Positions 1-10,136 of a DNA stretch of 64,000 bases are shown piece by piece. A program made the translations under genes and the position numbers. The notes beneath the pieces were generated by a model. The model had not been told where the DNA came from, made no database searches, and was given only the letters and a program-made list of their open reading frames with translations. The stretch is from Motacilla alba alba (lineage: Eukaryota; Chordata; Aves; Passeriformes; Motacillidae): NCBI RefSeq assembly GCF_015832195.1, contig NC_052018.1:58713666-58777665 (forward strand). The letters are read 5' to 3'. The first letter of the stretch is position 1. Every line of letters begins with the position of its first letter.

Positions 1-123
1 GAACTAGTCAGCAACCACTGAAACATCACTGTGCTATCAGCAATTATCTCATAATCTAAAATGGACCACATTGTGTCAGCTACTAGGAAGAAAAATAGCT
101 CTATCCCAGTCAAAATCAGGACA
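1..123 (-). mobile_element. Start of ERVL 3' LTR (partial, runs off window)
   Basis: On the minus strand the LTR begins with TG at 123-122, reading TGTCCTGATTTTGACTGG, which is the start typical of avian ERVL LTRs. It then follows the family pattern (GATAGAGC, a CTTCCTAGTAGCTGA-type stretch, and a degenerate AGTGGTTGCTGACTAG region) down to base 1. Only the 5' part of U3 is inside the window, so no promoter or polyadenylation signal can be assessed. It resembles the LTR at 33285-33855, which lies in the same orientation. Confidence 0.7.
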
Positions 124-425
124 GTATCCACCTGTTATTCTATGGCATTTAAGTCATGCCCAGGTCCCACAGCTTCTAATACATCCAGTTAACCACCATC
201 ACCTTTCCTGTCTTGTGATATACACAGATAGCATTCCCTTAGTCTATGGGTAAATCTCTATAAAATATCTAATGAGATTTTTGTCCATGATTTTGGGCAC
301 CATCATTCATAGCAGTCTTTCAGAGCAGGAAAGAGTGTTGGATTGTAGCATGCTGAAGTCAAATCTGATTCCACCACCTCTGAGATTGTGTGGTTTCATC
401 AAAATTCATTTTTGGTTAATCTGGG
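124..425 (-). mobile_element. ERVL 3' internal region between integrase and 3' LTR
   Basis: This stretch lies between the pol remnant and the LTR start at 123 and reads on the minus strand. It includes a segment at about 200-260 (complement of the CCCTTAGTCTATGGGTAAAT piece) that I associate with the 3' end of avian ERVL internal sequence. The bases just before the LTR, on the minus strand, are AACAGGTGGATAC, a weak remnant of the purine-rich tract that primes plus-strand synthesis. The small plus-strand ORF at 71-253 is a chance shadow. The link to the rest of pol is cut at 425/818 by the inserted LTR. Confidence 0.55.
420..425. repeat. Left target-site duplication of inserted LTR
   Basis: TCTGGG lies immediately before the TG that opens the LTR at 426. 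It matches TCTGAG at 818-823 in five of six positions, as expected for an old retroviral integration-site duplication. Confidence 0.55.
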
Positions 426-547
426 TGTTATTATGATATTTTTATGAAAATCCTTTTGTCAGGATTTTCTTCTCATGAGAAGCTGAGGGCCTCAGCCTCA
501 AGATGTAAACAATTATTATCTGCTAGTGTAGAATACAACAGGTACTT

Positions 548-594
548 CCTTGATTGGTCAATGTGAAGGGTTTCTACTTACTGACCAATCAAGG
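548..594 (+). promoter_or_regulatory. Inverted CCAAT-box pair in LTR U3
   Basis: CCTTGATTGGTCA at 548-560 and TGACCAATCAAGG at 582-594 are perfect 13-base inverted repeats with a 21-bp spacer. Each arm carries a CCAAT box (ATTGG / CCAAT), the motif bound by NF-Y. An AP-1-like TGAGTCA follows at 602-608, and a GACTC/GAGTC dyad lies at 609-623. Their position in the U3 part of the LTR suggests enhancer elements. Activity is an inference. Confidence 0.5.
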
Positions 595-740
595 AGGCAA
601 CTGAGTCAGACTCTCTGGGAGTCACAAGCCTTTGTTATACATTCCTTTCTATTCCTGTCTCACTTTCTAATGCATCTTTCTCTCTGTTCTTTTAGTATAG
701 TTTCAGTGTGGCATTTTTAATATAATATAAATCGTAATAT

Positions 741-746
741 AATAAA
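741..746 (+). promoter_or_regulatory. LTR polyadenylation signal AATAAA
   Basis: AATAAA lies about 70 bp before the LTR 3' end, where the R region's polyadenylation signal would be expected. It is preceded by an AT-rich TATAATATAA-type stretch. Confidence 0.55.
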
Positions 747-817
747 CCAGCCTTCTGAAACATAGAATCAAAATGTCTCCGTCTCTCACCCTTGTCCTAG
801 CTGCCCTGAAGACCACA

Positions 818-823
818 TCTGAG
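818..823. repeat. Right target-site duplication of inserted LTR
   Basis: TCTGAG directly follows the LTR's terminal CA and pairs with TCTGGG at 420-425, with one mismatch. Confidence 0.55.
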
Positions 824-998
824 TGACTTTTACTGTCATATCCGTGATAGTGTGATTGAAGGGGAGTTGGATAGAGATCCCCAAATCCAAAGTGGCAGAG
901 ACAGGCCCCATGACTTGGCAGGCTTGTGGGAGTGTGATAGAGTCAATCTCCCAGACCTTCCCATACTGGTATTTCAGCCATTGCCCTTCATGGCACAT
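824..998 (-). pseudogene. ERVL integrase core fragment
   Basis: The minus-strand reading frame from 998 contains GQWLKYQYGKVWEIDSITLPQ (residues 5-25), which corresponds to the start of the retroviral integrase catalytic core, and its Asp19 sits at the first position of the D,D-35-E triad. After about residue 28 the frame leaves the family pattern. The rest of the core and the C-terminal domain are missing or unrecognisable, and the inserted LTR at 426-817 follows. The zinc-binding N-terminal domain was not found upstream. This is a fragment that cannot encode an active enzyme. Confidence 0.65.
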
Positions 999-1029
999 AG
1001 ACTTTAATTCGTTGCTTTGATAATTGCAG

Positions 1030-1325
1030 CGCGTTTCACATTCACATCAAGTCCACTCCTCAACCATGAGCCTATGTATACATTGCATCTCCTCCTTGAG
1101 GTCAGTGTATAGATAAAATATTGGCCATTTTCCTCCTGTCTAAAGCCAGGTGGATAGCTTTCCCCTCTGCAAACTGACTTGATTTTCCCTTCTTCTTGAG
1201 CCGTTTCCAGACTTGGCATAGAGGACTCCATACAGATGACCTCTATCTCCAAGATAACATGGCAATAGGAAACTATCAGTAAACAAGGCGTATTGTTTCT
1301 CACTTAGTGGTAATTTATGATACAC
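1030..1325 (-). pseudogene. ERVL RNase H domain fragment
   Basis: Two overlapping minus-strand frames together cover an RNase H-like region. The first (1325 down to 1140) carries LPLSEKQYALFTDS, with an Asp at the first catalytic position but without the small residues that normally follow it. A second frame (about 1170 down to 1030) carries ENGQYFIYTLTS, where the family has an Asp that is here replaced. The switch between frames shows a frameshift. The domain lies between the RT remnant and the integrase, as expected in pol. Confidence 0.62.
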
Positions 1326-1464
1326 TGAGGCCTCTTCAGCAAGGTTTCACCTGAGCTGAACTATCTCCTGCCTGATTTGTTCAAAGACTTGTCATTGCTC
1401 AGGGCCCTACTTGAAATCATTCTTCTTCCAGGTCACTTGATAGAGAGGGCTAGCAATCAGGCTG

Positions 1465-1710
1465 TCATTTGCAACCTACATTCTCTAAAAACCCATGATG
1501 CTTAAGAAAGCTTCTGTTAGTTGGTGGAGACGTAGTTGTTGTTTTGTTGATCACATCCAGTAGGATTTGATGAAGTCCATCTTGACATTTTATTTCTAAA
1601 AGGTAGATCTTCTGTTTGCCTTTAAAAAAAATTGTATGTAAAAACCAGCTTTCATATGGATTTTGACTATTTGCTTCCCTTTCTGAACTATTTCTTTTGG
1701 ATTGCTGCAC
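1465..1710 (-). pseudogene. ERVL reverse transcriptase C-terminal part
   Basis: The minus-strand frame holds LLEIKCQDGLHQILLDVINK followed by SPPTN, which resembles the end of the palm and the start of the thumb/connection in ERVL reverse transcriptase. The first third of this frame (before about 1620) does not fit the family and lies next to a poly-T/A tract, so a rearrangement or deletion probably removed the catalytic YxDD area. A stop codon and the switch to the RNase H frame follow. Confidence 0.62.
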
Positions 1711-1905
1711 ACAGTGATGTCATCAGTTTATCACAGATGTTCTGGAGCTTCTCCCTGATCCAGTGCAGTCTGGATCAGTCCATGGCAGACAGGAGGGCTG
1801 TGTTTCTACCCCTGGGGCAGTCATCTCCAGGTGTACTGGGTGCTGCTCTAGGGCAAAGTGAACTGTGGTCTGCACTCTGCCTCCAAAGGGATTGAGAAAA
1901 ACACA

Positions 1906-2121
1906 TTAGTGATATAAATAGTGATATAAATTGTGGCGTATACTTGGCATATACTTTGACTCCAGTTCGTATGGAGGTTGGAGCATGCTTGGCACAGCAG
2001 CACCCAGCAGTGCCCTGAGTTCATTCAGTCCACAATAATCTACTGTTAGTCTCCATTCTCCATTAGAATTTTGCACTGGCCATGTGGAAATATTAAGGGC
2101 TGAGTGAGTCCTGTTAATCAC
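1906..2121 (-). pseudogene. ERVL reverse transcriptase N-terminal part
   Basis: The minus-strand frame includes WPVQNSNGEWRLTVDYCGLNE followed by LLGAAVPSMLQPPYELESK. This is the fingers region of a retroviral reverse transcriptase, with the conserved W-R-x-x-V-D-Y-x-x-L-N pattern. It stops matching after residue 55, just before the first catalytic Asp of the palm would be expected. Neither that residue nor the YxDD box was found in the 200 bp that follow, so the active site is deleted or scrambled. Confidence 0.78.
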
Positions 2122-2404
2122 TCCTTGGCTCTGCAGTCAACACATCAACTTATGGATGGGAATTGGGGAGTCTTGGTTAGTGCAATATTTTTGGTAGTAA
2201 TCATGATCTATCATTCTCCAACCTTCACCAATCTCACAACAGAAGATTCCTCTGAGAGACTGGAAAAGGTACACAGCTGCCTAATTTCCTCCAAGGCAGC
2301 TACACTGAAAGGTCACCAGTACCATCATGGGTCCCTGAAATACCCTCTCCTGAGATTGTCTGTGCTGAAGAGGCCCTGCAGGGAGATCTCAGCAAATTAC
2401 AGGG
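2122..2404 (-). mobile_element. ERVL internal sequence upstream of RT
   Basis: This stretch connects the RT remnant to the CR1 insertion. It lacks an open frame of useful length on the minus strand. Some portions (about 2290-2380) look like ERVL internal sequence, but I could not place a domain. The plus-strand ORF at 2104-2427 covers most of it and looks like a chance shadow. The junction with CR1 near 2405 is approximate. Confidence 0.4.
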
Positions 2405-3180
2405 CTGGGAAATCACCAACAATATGAATTTTAACGAGGGCAATCTTCAGATTCTGTGACTGGGAAAGGGCGACGTTGGATGTACAGACAGACTGGGGAA
2501 TGAGAGGCTGGAAAGCAGTGCCATGGAAAGGGACCTGGGGGTCCTGGTCAGTGGCAAGTTGAACTCGAGTCAGCAGTGCCCTGGCAATCAGGAGAGCCAA
2601 CCCTGTCCTGCGGGGCACCAGGCACAGCATGGCCAACCAGGCAAGGGAGGGGGCTGTCCTGCTCTGCACTGGGGCGGGCTCACCTCGAGTGCTGGAGGCA
2701 ATTTTGCATGCCCAGCAAATATAAGAAAGATATTAAGCTGTTAAAGACCATCCAAAGGAGGCCACAAGGATAGTGAAGGTTCTGGAGGTGAAGACTTATG
2801 AGGAGTGGCTGAGGTCAGTTGGTCTGTTCAGCCTGGAGGAGACCTCAGTGCAGGTACAACTTCCTCATGAGGGGAAGAGGAGGAGCAGGCACTGATCTCT
2901 TCATCTTGTGACCAGTGACAGGACCTGATGGAGTGTCCTGAAACTGCATTAGGGTAGGTTTAAGTTGGATATCAGGAAAAGGTTTTTCATCCAAAGGATG
3001 GTGGAGCACTGGGACAGGCTCCCCAGGGAAGTGCTAACAGCACCAAGCCTGTCTGAGTTCAAGAAACATTCAGACACCACTTTTAGGCATGTGACTCTTG
3101 GGGTGTCCTGCACAGGGCCAGGAGTTGGATTTGATGGGCCCCTTCCAACTCAGCATAGTCTATGATTCTATGATTCTATG
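2405..3180 (+). mobile_element. CR1 LINE, 5'-truncated, with 3' tail repeats
   Basis: A chicken repeat 1 (CR1) 3' end lies in plus orientation. Recognisable parts, in order, are an ERDLGVLVSGKLN segment near 2527, GGCCACAAGGATAGTGAAGG and GAGGAGTGGCTGAGGTCA (about 2760-2816), TTCAGCCTGGAGGAGACCTC, and near 2965 a reading frame with DIRKRFFIQRMVEHWDRLPRE, the C-terminal end of the CR1 ORF2 reverse transcriptase protein. It ends with CCTTCCAACTCAGCATAGTC and two ATTCTATG copies (3165-3180), the typical CR1 terminus. The ORF2 pieces are in different frames, so it is dead. It is inserted in opposite orientation inside the ERVL and is therefore younger than it. Confidence 0.9.
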
Positions 3181-3490
3181 GATGATGCACAGAATGTTAC
3201 TCATTCCTGGTCAGGCTGACTTCAGTCTCCAAAACAGTCAGCTGCTGGGATCCCCTTGCCGAGCCAGAAATACTAGTGGGCTCTTATCCTGCATGACTTA
3301 ATGGCATTAGGGGACACTGTGCATCTCTATCTCCTAGAGCCTTATACTCATGTGGGCCCAATGTGCCAGTGTGCTGTGTCTGCTCCCCACAGTACAGCAA
3401 AATTTGTTTTCCCTCTCTTCCACCTGTCTGGAAACAGCCCCTCCCTCCCAGTCCTTCTCATAGGATTCTCCACTTACTTATTGCAAAAAT
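3181..3490 (-). mobile_element. Probable ERVL protease-region remnant
   Basis: The minus strand just beyond the CR1 contains fragments in mixed frames (for example RGSQQLTVLETEVSLT-like and GDRDAQCPLM-like patterns once frameshifts are tolerated) that resemble the stretch preceding RT in avian ERVL. Its place on the far side of the CR1 fits the idea that CR1 split one ERVL. There is no open frame, no protease active-site motif was confirmed, and the upper edge is a guess. Confidence 0.4.
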
Positions 3491-6400
3491 GAGTTAGAAC
3501 TAAAATCGCTCTCTACAACATATTTCTGCTAGAAATCCAAACCAGACCATCATCTTCCACATTTTGTCATAAATAATTTGATAAATTTGTCATGAAATCT
3601 AATGTGAAAATTTCTCAAGGTTTTCTGGGACTAAAATCATAATTTTGTATGGCTGTATGGTAAAGGATAGAGAGTAAAACTGGAAGAATCACAAATATTA
3701 CATAGATTCATAAATAGAACATATTTTCTTTCTTAATATGTTGGCTGCCTGTAAAAGTTCAGAAATTTGCTTATTTAGGAATTCTAAGTATAGTTATTGA
3801 AGGGAAAGCACTAGATTAGTCCATTCAAGCCTTTTAACACATATATTTCCCCCTGCCATTTCAATATTATTGCATACTAAAAAATAACATGGATGTAAAA
3901 TTAAGCAGTAGTGCAAGAATGATAAATTTTAAAACAAGTACATAAATTCAAGGTCAGTCCAGTTAGGGAAAGGAATGCTTTTTAGAAGAAATTGTATGTT
4001 CTATCTCACCAAACCCCATACAAATCTGATCCAGACTCTAATTCTCTTCTTGGTCACAACCATGTGTGATGAATTAGGCCAACTGGGCTACATAGAAAGG
4101 ATCTACCCCTACAGATCTAATTGTGTGATCATGTCTTTTAACAGAGATCATAAACAGACACAGCTTATAGTACTTGTGTTAGTTGTCTGCTCAACCAAAA
4201 TGTCTGCATACGGCCACTGTATTTCAAGGGAGAAGATGATAAATCTGGGGCCAAAAAAATAATTTATGAGGAATTACTGAGTATGTTAGATGACAGATTA
4301 AAGGGCCACTCTGCTTGTCTTCAGATGTCTTCCCGCTAACTTTTCAGGCAGAGGTATTCATTTCTTCCTACTCCACTATGAAAAATCAATTTACTTTTGC
4401 TTTTGAAGAGATCCATACAATTCCATTACATCATGTTGTCATGATTACATCATATTACATCTTCCCACAGTTATAGCCTAGTTATAGGCCATTCAAGTAA
4501 GAGCTAGAATCAATGATCCTTTAATGTCCCTTTTAACCCAGAATATTCCATTAAATTCTCCACTGCTTTTTTTACAAAGTTATCCTGGGGTCTTTCATTT
4601 GCAAATTGTATAAAGACATCATAAATCTATGGATAGAGAATGAAAACAGTCGGAATTCCAACAATATATTTCTTATAAATGGCAAGTAAGTTCATTTTTT
4701 AAGGCTCAAATTAAATAAAAGGATCAGTGTAAGTGTTCCTTATATTTGAGAAAAGAGTATGAGTAGTAAGAGTTAATGAAAAAAAGCAAACACAAGTGAT
4801 GAGATTTTCCCTTCCACCCTTTCAACATCAATGAATATTTTATTGAATTCTGGAAGGCATAAGGGAACATTTTTTTTATTTCAAGGACGGGAATTTTCAA
4901 TGGGATTTTATATATTTATTCTAGGAGTAGCATTTATTACAACTGATTTATTTTCTAGAAAAATTTGTTGAAGGATACAAAACCAGGTACTTTTTACATT
5001 ATGAAATGAAGGTGACTATTCAGAGACTACTCTGTTCAGTGTCTCGCTGTTGAGGTGCCTGGTCTTTGCAGTATAATCATCTTCTGCTAGCATCAGTTCC
5101 AGTGGAATCAAAAGAAGGCACTGGGTAACTCTAGCTGGTGATTAGATGAAGAGTTGTCTAGATTTTTTAAAACTGCACAGCTCATGAAGGCGCAGCAAAG
5201 TCCAGGCCCTCACATTATCATCTTCTAAACTCTTATGCTATGATTTTAAAGAATCAAAATAGAATAAAAAGCATGCTGAAAGGAAGCTCTTTTTTTTCTT
5301 TTTAAGGATTTAAAGCTCGTACTTTCAATTGTGCTGTTTATTTCCTTGAAACAACTGTTTGTTCTTGCACTGAATTCAACAAGGCTCATGAGTCACTAAG
5401 TTTGAAATTGATTTGGCTTTCTGGAGCAAGCCCCCTATGTATTTCTTCATTTGCTGAAAGGACACGGGCTCACAAGGTTTTCAGCGCTTCTGGTGGCCCA
5501 GGGGAGAGCTCTTTAATTTGTGAGTGTACAAAAAAATTGTAATTCCCTTGTAGGAAACTTCTCCCCTACAGATGCTATGCTTTATTCTTTCATCTGGGTT
5601 GAGCCAGTAAGCAGCTGAGTACCTTTAATTCCCTATTGGAATCTGTGGGGGCTGGTAGAAATTCTTTACCACCAGCTCATTTCAAAAGGAATTTAAGTAA
5701 CTTGGATCTTCAGAAGGCCTGACCCCTTCTTGAACTGGTCAGCTATGATCTGGAGCAGAAAGTCCTCACCAGGGGAAAAATGTCACAGCTGACCCTACTC
5801 TGAGAATAGTGAACTATAAGGCCACCTGAGATTCCTTCCATATAGAATTTTCCTGTGGTCCTAAAACTCCTCTTGGTTTTAGACAGTGACATCAGAGTTC
5901 ACCAGCTGCTGGATAGAATTCACTCTATATCTAAAATACTGGGATGGGTGGAACAAAAAGTGTTTAATAGCCTTAGCTAAATATTAGAATCCTAAGTCAT
6001 ATTATTCTTTTGGTTTTTGGTTTAAATTTGTCCTCAGAATAATTTTTATCTCAGGAGGGAAAAGAAGAAAGAGCACACTAATGACCTTTATGTTTTGAAA
6101 GAGGTGAGTAAAAATTTATTAAACTGCAGTCAGGTAAAGCTCTTTGCACAGCCAGACAGGGAAATATTTGCAGAGACTTCAAGGTGGGCTTTGGGCAGGA
6201 AATGGTTTGGATTCATAAAAGTGGAAAAGTCTAGTTAAATGTTTACCTTGTATGTAGCTTGAAGTGGTCAAGTAAAAACAGAAGGTCATATATGACATTT
6301 GCAGATATCTCCAGATAATACTAAATATAGGAGGCAGGAGTTTGTCTTTGGGGAAAGGGGCCTTTACACTGACATAATGTTAATTTTAGAATTTGCTCCA

Positions 6401-9400
6401 ATCTCCCACAATATACCTAATACAAGTGCTTTACATTAAAAGAATATAATTATGAGATTCAGGTATGTAAACATTGTAATCTATATTTTGAAATAGCACC
6501 ATGACAGTTAATGAGAATTTCTGAAATTACCAGGAAATATATTAACTCTTGAACTGGTGGATGACACTAAATGAGCAAGAAACAGTTTTGCTGCAGTAAT
6601 AATATTAGACTAGTGGAATATTAGGGCTCCTTTCTTATATTTTTTCTTTTTTTCCCATTCAAGCGCTATGAAGATTGAAAGTGTACTGTGATAATATGAA
6701 TTTCTCAAGGAAATGCATATACATTTAATCAATAACTATGATAATTGTAAAATACACCATATGGCTAACTTCACAATCTTTAATGTATTTATCCACAAAC
6801 ATCCTGTAAAGGAAAAAGGTATAGTTATGTCCTGTCACATAAGCTGAAAACTTCATTTTGAATGGTATATATAAAAATTTTAAAGTGGCTTTGTGGGATT
6901 AAAATTAAACAAAATCCACTAAAATATTTTAGGCCACTAAGTACCTTTATAAAATTTGGGAAACACTGAATACCTATGGCAATGTGTAGGTAATGTTGAC
7001 CTGTTGAAGTCAAGCTTTTGACTTAGTATTACAACCTAAGCTTCTAATTCCTACTGGAATTACATTCCAGCGCAGGAGCTGCTCTGACTGCTCAAAATTT
7101 AGAATGGATTAAATGTCCTCCCAAAGTCCCAGCCAGGCTGAGTAGGTACGAGCTGCCTATTGCTGACTGGACAGTGTTGGAGCAGCAGATGGAGGCCAGA
7201 ACCTACACCCCAGAGTGCCTGTCATGGCACAAGGAGCTGGCATATTGGCAGCTAAGCCAAGCCCAGTGATTGGAAAAGGAGCAAGAACATCTGACACTCA
7301 GAATTCTGACTCTAGCCACAAAATTTTAGTCCCACCTTAACTTTAAACTGGATTCCAGCTCATATTCTTAGATGCATGAAGTGGTATGAGGTTCGATTGA
7401 GTTGCCTAAAAAAAGATTTGGTGCCATTTTAGGCACCATGAGCTTTCTTATATAGCTTCTACCTCCACTGATGATCCAATTCAGATGGTACCAGGGCATC
7501 TAAAACGGCAATAAGACCCCTATGTTCATTAAATTCCATCTGTCGTCCAAGTTCTATACTTAGTAAGCATTCAACATTTCAAAAGCAGTAGGGTTAGATC
7601 CAGGATGTTTGATGGCTTTGTTGCTAAAAGGTGAGAGGAATGAGGGTGGAGAAGGAAAAGGGGTGAAAGGAAGAAATTAAAATTTTCCACTTTGACCTTT
7701 ACAATGACTGTTAACTACTGGATAGATTTAAAGGTGTCAACAGAGTACAATACTGAAGTTATCAGTAAGGTCTGCTGCTCAGCAATATTGTCTATCCTCC
7801 ATGTTTTAGAAAAGATAATAATTTTTTACTTATATACTGATTATTATTGATGATAATAAAGCACTGCTGATAGCAGTCAAAAGAGAGAGGAATAAAATAA
7901 ATATTTTCTAGCATAAAACTTTTTAACAAATTATACTTTCAGATCAGTCTTTTTTGCTCCTCTTCCTGATATTCCTTTGTGGATGTGCTGTATCTGCAGC
8001 AGTTCATTAATTGTCAGTAAATCTAATTATGCTATATTTACAATGTCTAATTTACCTTTACTTTCAGCTAATTGGCCTATTAGCTTGATTTGGGGAATAA
8101 TCAGTTTGAAGTGCTGAGCACACAAACCAAATGGAAGGACAAAAGAACTGAGTAAATCATATCATACAGATTTATTCCTCAGCAATTTTTTAAGAAATGT
8201 GATGGTACCCTCCCCCCATTTCCCCTATCCTTTCAGTACCTACATCGTGAAAAACTGCTATGGATCAAGTTAAATCTGGAAAATATGCCAAGCCTAGGTC
8301 ATGTTTTTATCCTTGGAACCGTCTGGAGCAATGCAGAGTTTACCTACTATTTTTATACTACAAACCAAACATGGAGAATATCTGAAAGCATCTGAGTCTT
8401 CAGTCACTACAATCACTACAAGACCATTAAGAAAAAGTGATTATCCAATGTATTTGATTGCATTCTATACATACTCAGAGTTCCTGCAAAGGGAAGGATA
8501 TTGGTGCTGTTAAGCAAGTTCTTATTAATACCATCAGCAATAACTCAATATCCTGCCTTTTGAAAAATTTTAGCCTGGTATAAATCCAAAACAAGTGAAT
8601 ATTTTTCCTCTCTCTGAGATGCAGTTTTCTTCTCCCACACTCCTTGCAGAATGAAGAACCATTAGTGGTTCAGGAAAATACTATTATTTCCAGCACTTTG
8701 CTGAAAACCTCCCACTATCTGAAAAAAGTTTGGTCAATGACTAGTTTTATTATTTATAATACTGGCTAGTTATTTAATAGATCATTACTATAGTTAATAA
8801 TTTATTAATAAGTAACTTCCCCACTGACTTTTCCGTTTTTGCACAAACAGGTATTTTTCATTATCTAGCTGCTAGGTAATGACCTCGTAGAACCGAAATT
8901 TTGTGTTAAAGAGAAATATTTGAAGAGATCCTGACATTAATGCTCTGGACAGTTCAAGAAAGTTTCTGGTGCTATTTTAGGATGATAACTGTTTTCAGGA
9001 AATAGACCAAATAATTCCCTTTTCCATGTCATCCAAGTATTTGTGCAATTTGGACCAGAAGCACCACCAGTGGAAGCAGCCTGTCTTCCCCTAATAATAT
9101 ATATGTCATCATTAGTGGCTGCATAGATAAACTGCTCTGTTTGGGCAGCTCCAGAGCTCCCACAACCTGGCTGGCTAAAGGTAAGTAGTCTGTGTTATGT
9201 TAGAAGTCCATCGTATTTTAGAGACCGTGTTTGGACAGAGAAGTGGCAGAAGGATATAGTTACTGTCCTGTTTCAACCATATCAGTAATATGAGATAATT
9301 ATATGATGGGCTGTGTTTCATCACTTGTGTTATCTGCTACAGTAAAATGTGATTTTAAAAATTGCCCTCAGATTAACACTTTGCTGCAGGTTTTCTGCTG

Positions 9401-9414
9401 TTTGTTTAACTGCT
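3491..9414. other. AT-rich intergenic or intronic stretch
   Basis: No coding region, RNA gene or recognised transposon is visible. All frames are broken, and the longest ORFs (for example 3975-4262 plus and 8301-8513 plus) show no protein-family pattern. The segments at about 5280-5680 and 7060-7330 are less AT-rich than their surroundings and could include old, unrecognised repeats or conserved non-coding DNA; the sequence alone does not decide. A possible exon-like segment at 8999-9180 is listed separately. Confidence 0.6.
8999..9180 (+). other. Exon-like segment with flanking splice-site consensus
   Basis: CTGTTTTCAG precedes base 8999, and CTAAAG is followed by GTAAGTAG at 9181, a near-ideal U1-type donor. 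The 182-bp interval has a stop in every frame; the longest open stretch is about 39 codons in frame 3. It could therefore be a non-coding RNA exon or pure chance, since such motif pairs arise often in vertebrate DNA. The upstream pyrimidine tract is weak. No transcript evidence is available here. Confidence 0.15.
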
Positions 9415-9573
9415 GGGGTTTTTTTGTTTTTGTTTTTGTTTGGGGTCTTTGTGGTTTTGTTGGTTTGTTTTTGTTTGGGTTTTTTTTGGGTTTTTTTTTT
9501 TGTTGTTTTTTTTTTTTTTTTGTTCTTGGGCTTTTTGGTTTGTTTGGTTTTGGGGTTTTTTTTATTTTTTTAG
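9415..9573 (+). repeat. T/G-rich low-complexity tract
   Basis: About 160 bp consist almost only of T and G (runs of T broken by G, GG and GGGG). The two overlapping plus-strand ORFs here, rich in Phe, Gly and Cys, are products of this composition and not genes. The other strand is a long A/C tract. Confidence 0.9.
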
Positions 9574-10133
9574 GAATGGTTTGAAAATTTCATTCTAATA
9601 ACACTTGAACTTCAAATGCCTGCCTCTCTAATGTCTTGAGTGATTGAGTGACTGTTTTCTAAGTGGTAGTCTTTCTAATCCTTTCAGTTGGAATTGGATT
9701 AAATCATATGTTAGGTTTATGTTTTATTGCCCTCATGTTAACATGTTAATATTTTTTTCAAGAATTGTATATGTTTAGTATTAACTTGTTTGAATTCATC
9801 AGTAAAAACTATTTTTTGCACAAGTTATTCCATGTAGACTAAAGGGCAATGTTCTCCTTAACTTGCTCTTGAGGAGCGACTACAGTTCTTCTGTGAAGGA
9901 CCTTTTCACTTACCAAAAGTAATGGCATGTTTTTCATTCCATAAAAGATTAAAAAGAAAACTGTTTCCTTTATCAGCCTTTTCATACCAAACGTGATTAC
10001 TATCATGTTTTTTATTTGTACACATAATCAACACATAACTATAGGTATTCTTTGTGTCTAATCAAAATTCCTATATTTTTGTTACAGATGATCACAATAT
10101 TGCCGTTCTCAAGATGTATAGATAATACATGTT

Positions 10134-10136
<3 letters not shown>
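9574..10136. other. AT-rich intergenic stretch
   Basis: Nothing recognised. All frames are closed and there are no repeat-family signatures. Confidence 0.6.

Larger units (their letters stand above)
426..817 (+). mobile_element. Solo LTR of a passerine-type ERV inserted in the ERVL
   Basis: A 392-bp LTR runs from TGTTATTATG to GACCACA, so it has TG...CA ends. The interior follows a familiar songbird LTR: a GAGAAGCTGAGGGCCTCAG stretch, a GATGTAAACAATTATTATCTGC stretch, paired CCAAT motifs, GTCACAAGCCTTTGTTAT, an AT-rich TATA-like area near 715-735, AATAAA at 741-746, and CCAGCCTTCTGAAACATAG before the 3' end. No internal retroviral sequence follows, so this is a solo LTR left by recombination between two LTRs. 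It is opposite in orientation to the host ERVL and must be younger than it. The flanking 6-bp near-duplication supports the boundaries. Confidence 0.82.
1..3490 (-). mobile_element. Degraded ERVL-type endogenous retrovirus, nested with other insertions
   Basis: This is an old provirus read on the minus strand. From high to low coordinates the order is a probable protease region (about 3490-3181), reverse transcriptase (2121-1906), RT C-terminal part (about 1650-1490), RNase H (1325-1030), start of the integrase core (998-915), a 3' non-coding stretch (425-124), and the first 123 bp of the 3' LTR, which runs off the window. The order and spacing match an ERVL pol, though shortened. Two younger plus-strand insertions break it: an LTR at 426-817 and a CR1 at about 2405-3180. 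Every coding segment has stops or frameshifts, so it is non-functional. The 5' LTR and gag are not seen, and the upper boundary near 3490 is uncertain. Confidence 0.78.

Noticed and set aside
2104..2427. 107-codon plus-strand ORF
   Set aside because: Lies antisense to the minus-strand ERVL and spans the ERVL/CR1 junction; chance frame.
7385..7405. tRNA-like B-box (GGTTCGATT)
   Set aside because: No A-box at the right distance and no cloverleaf could be formed.
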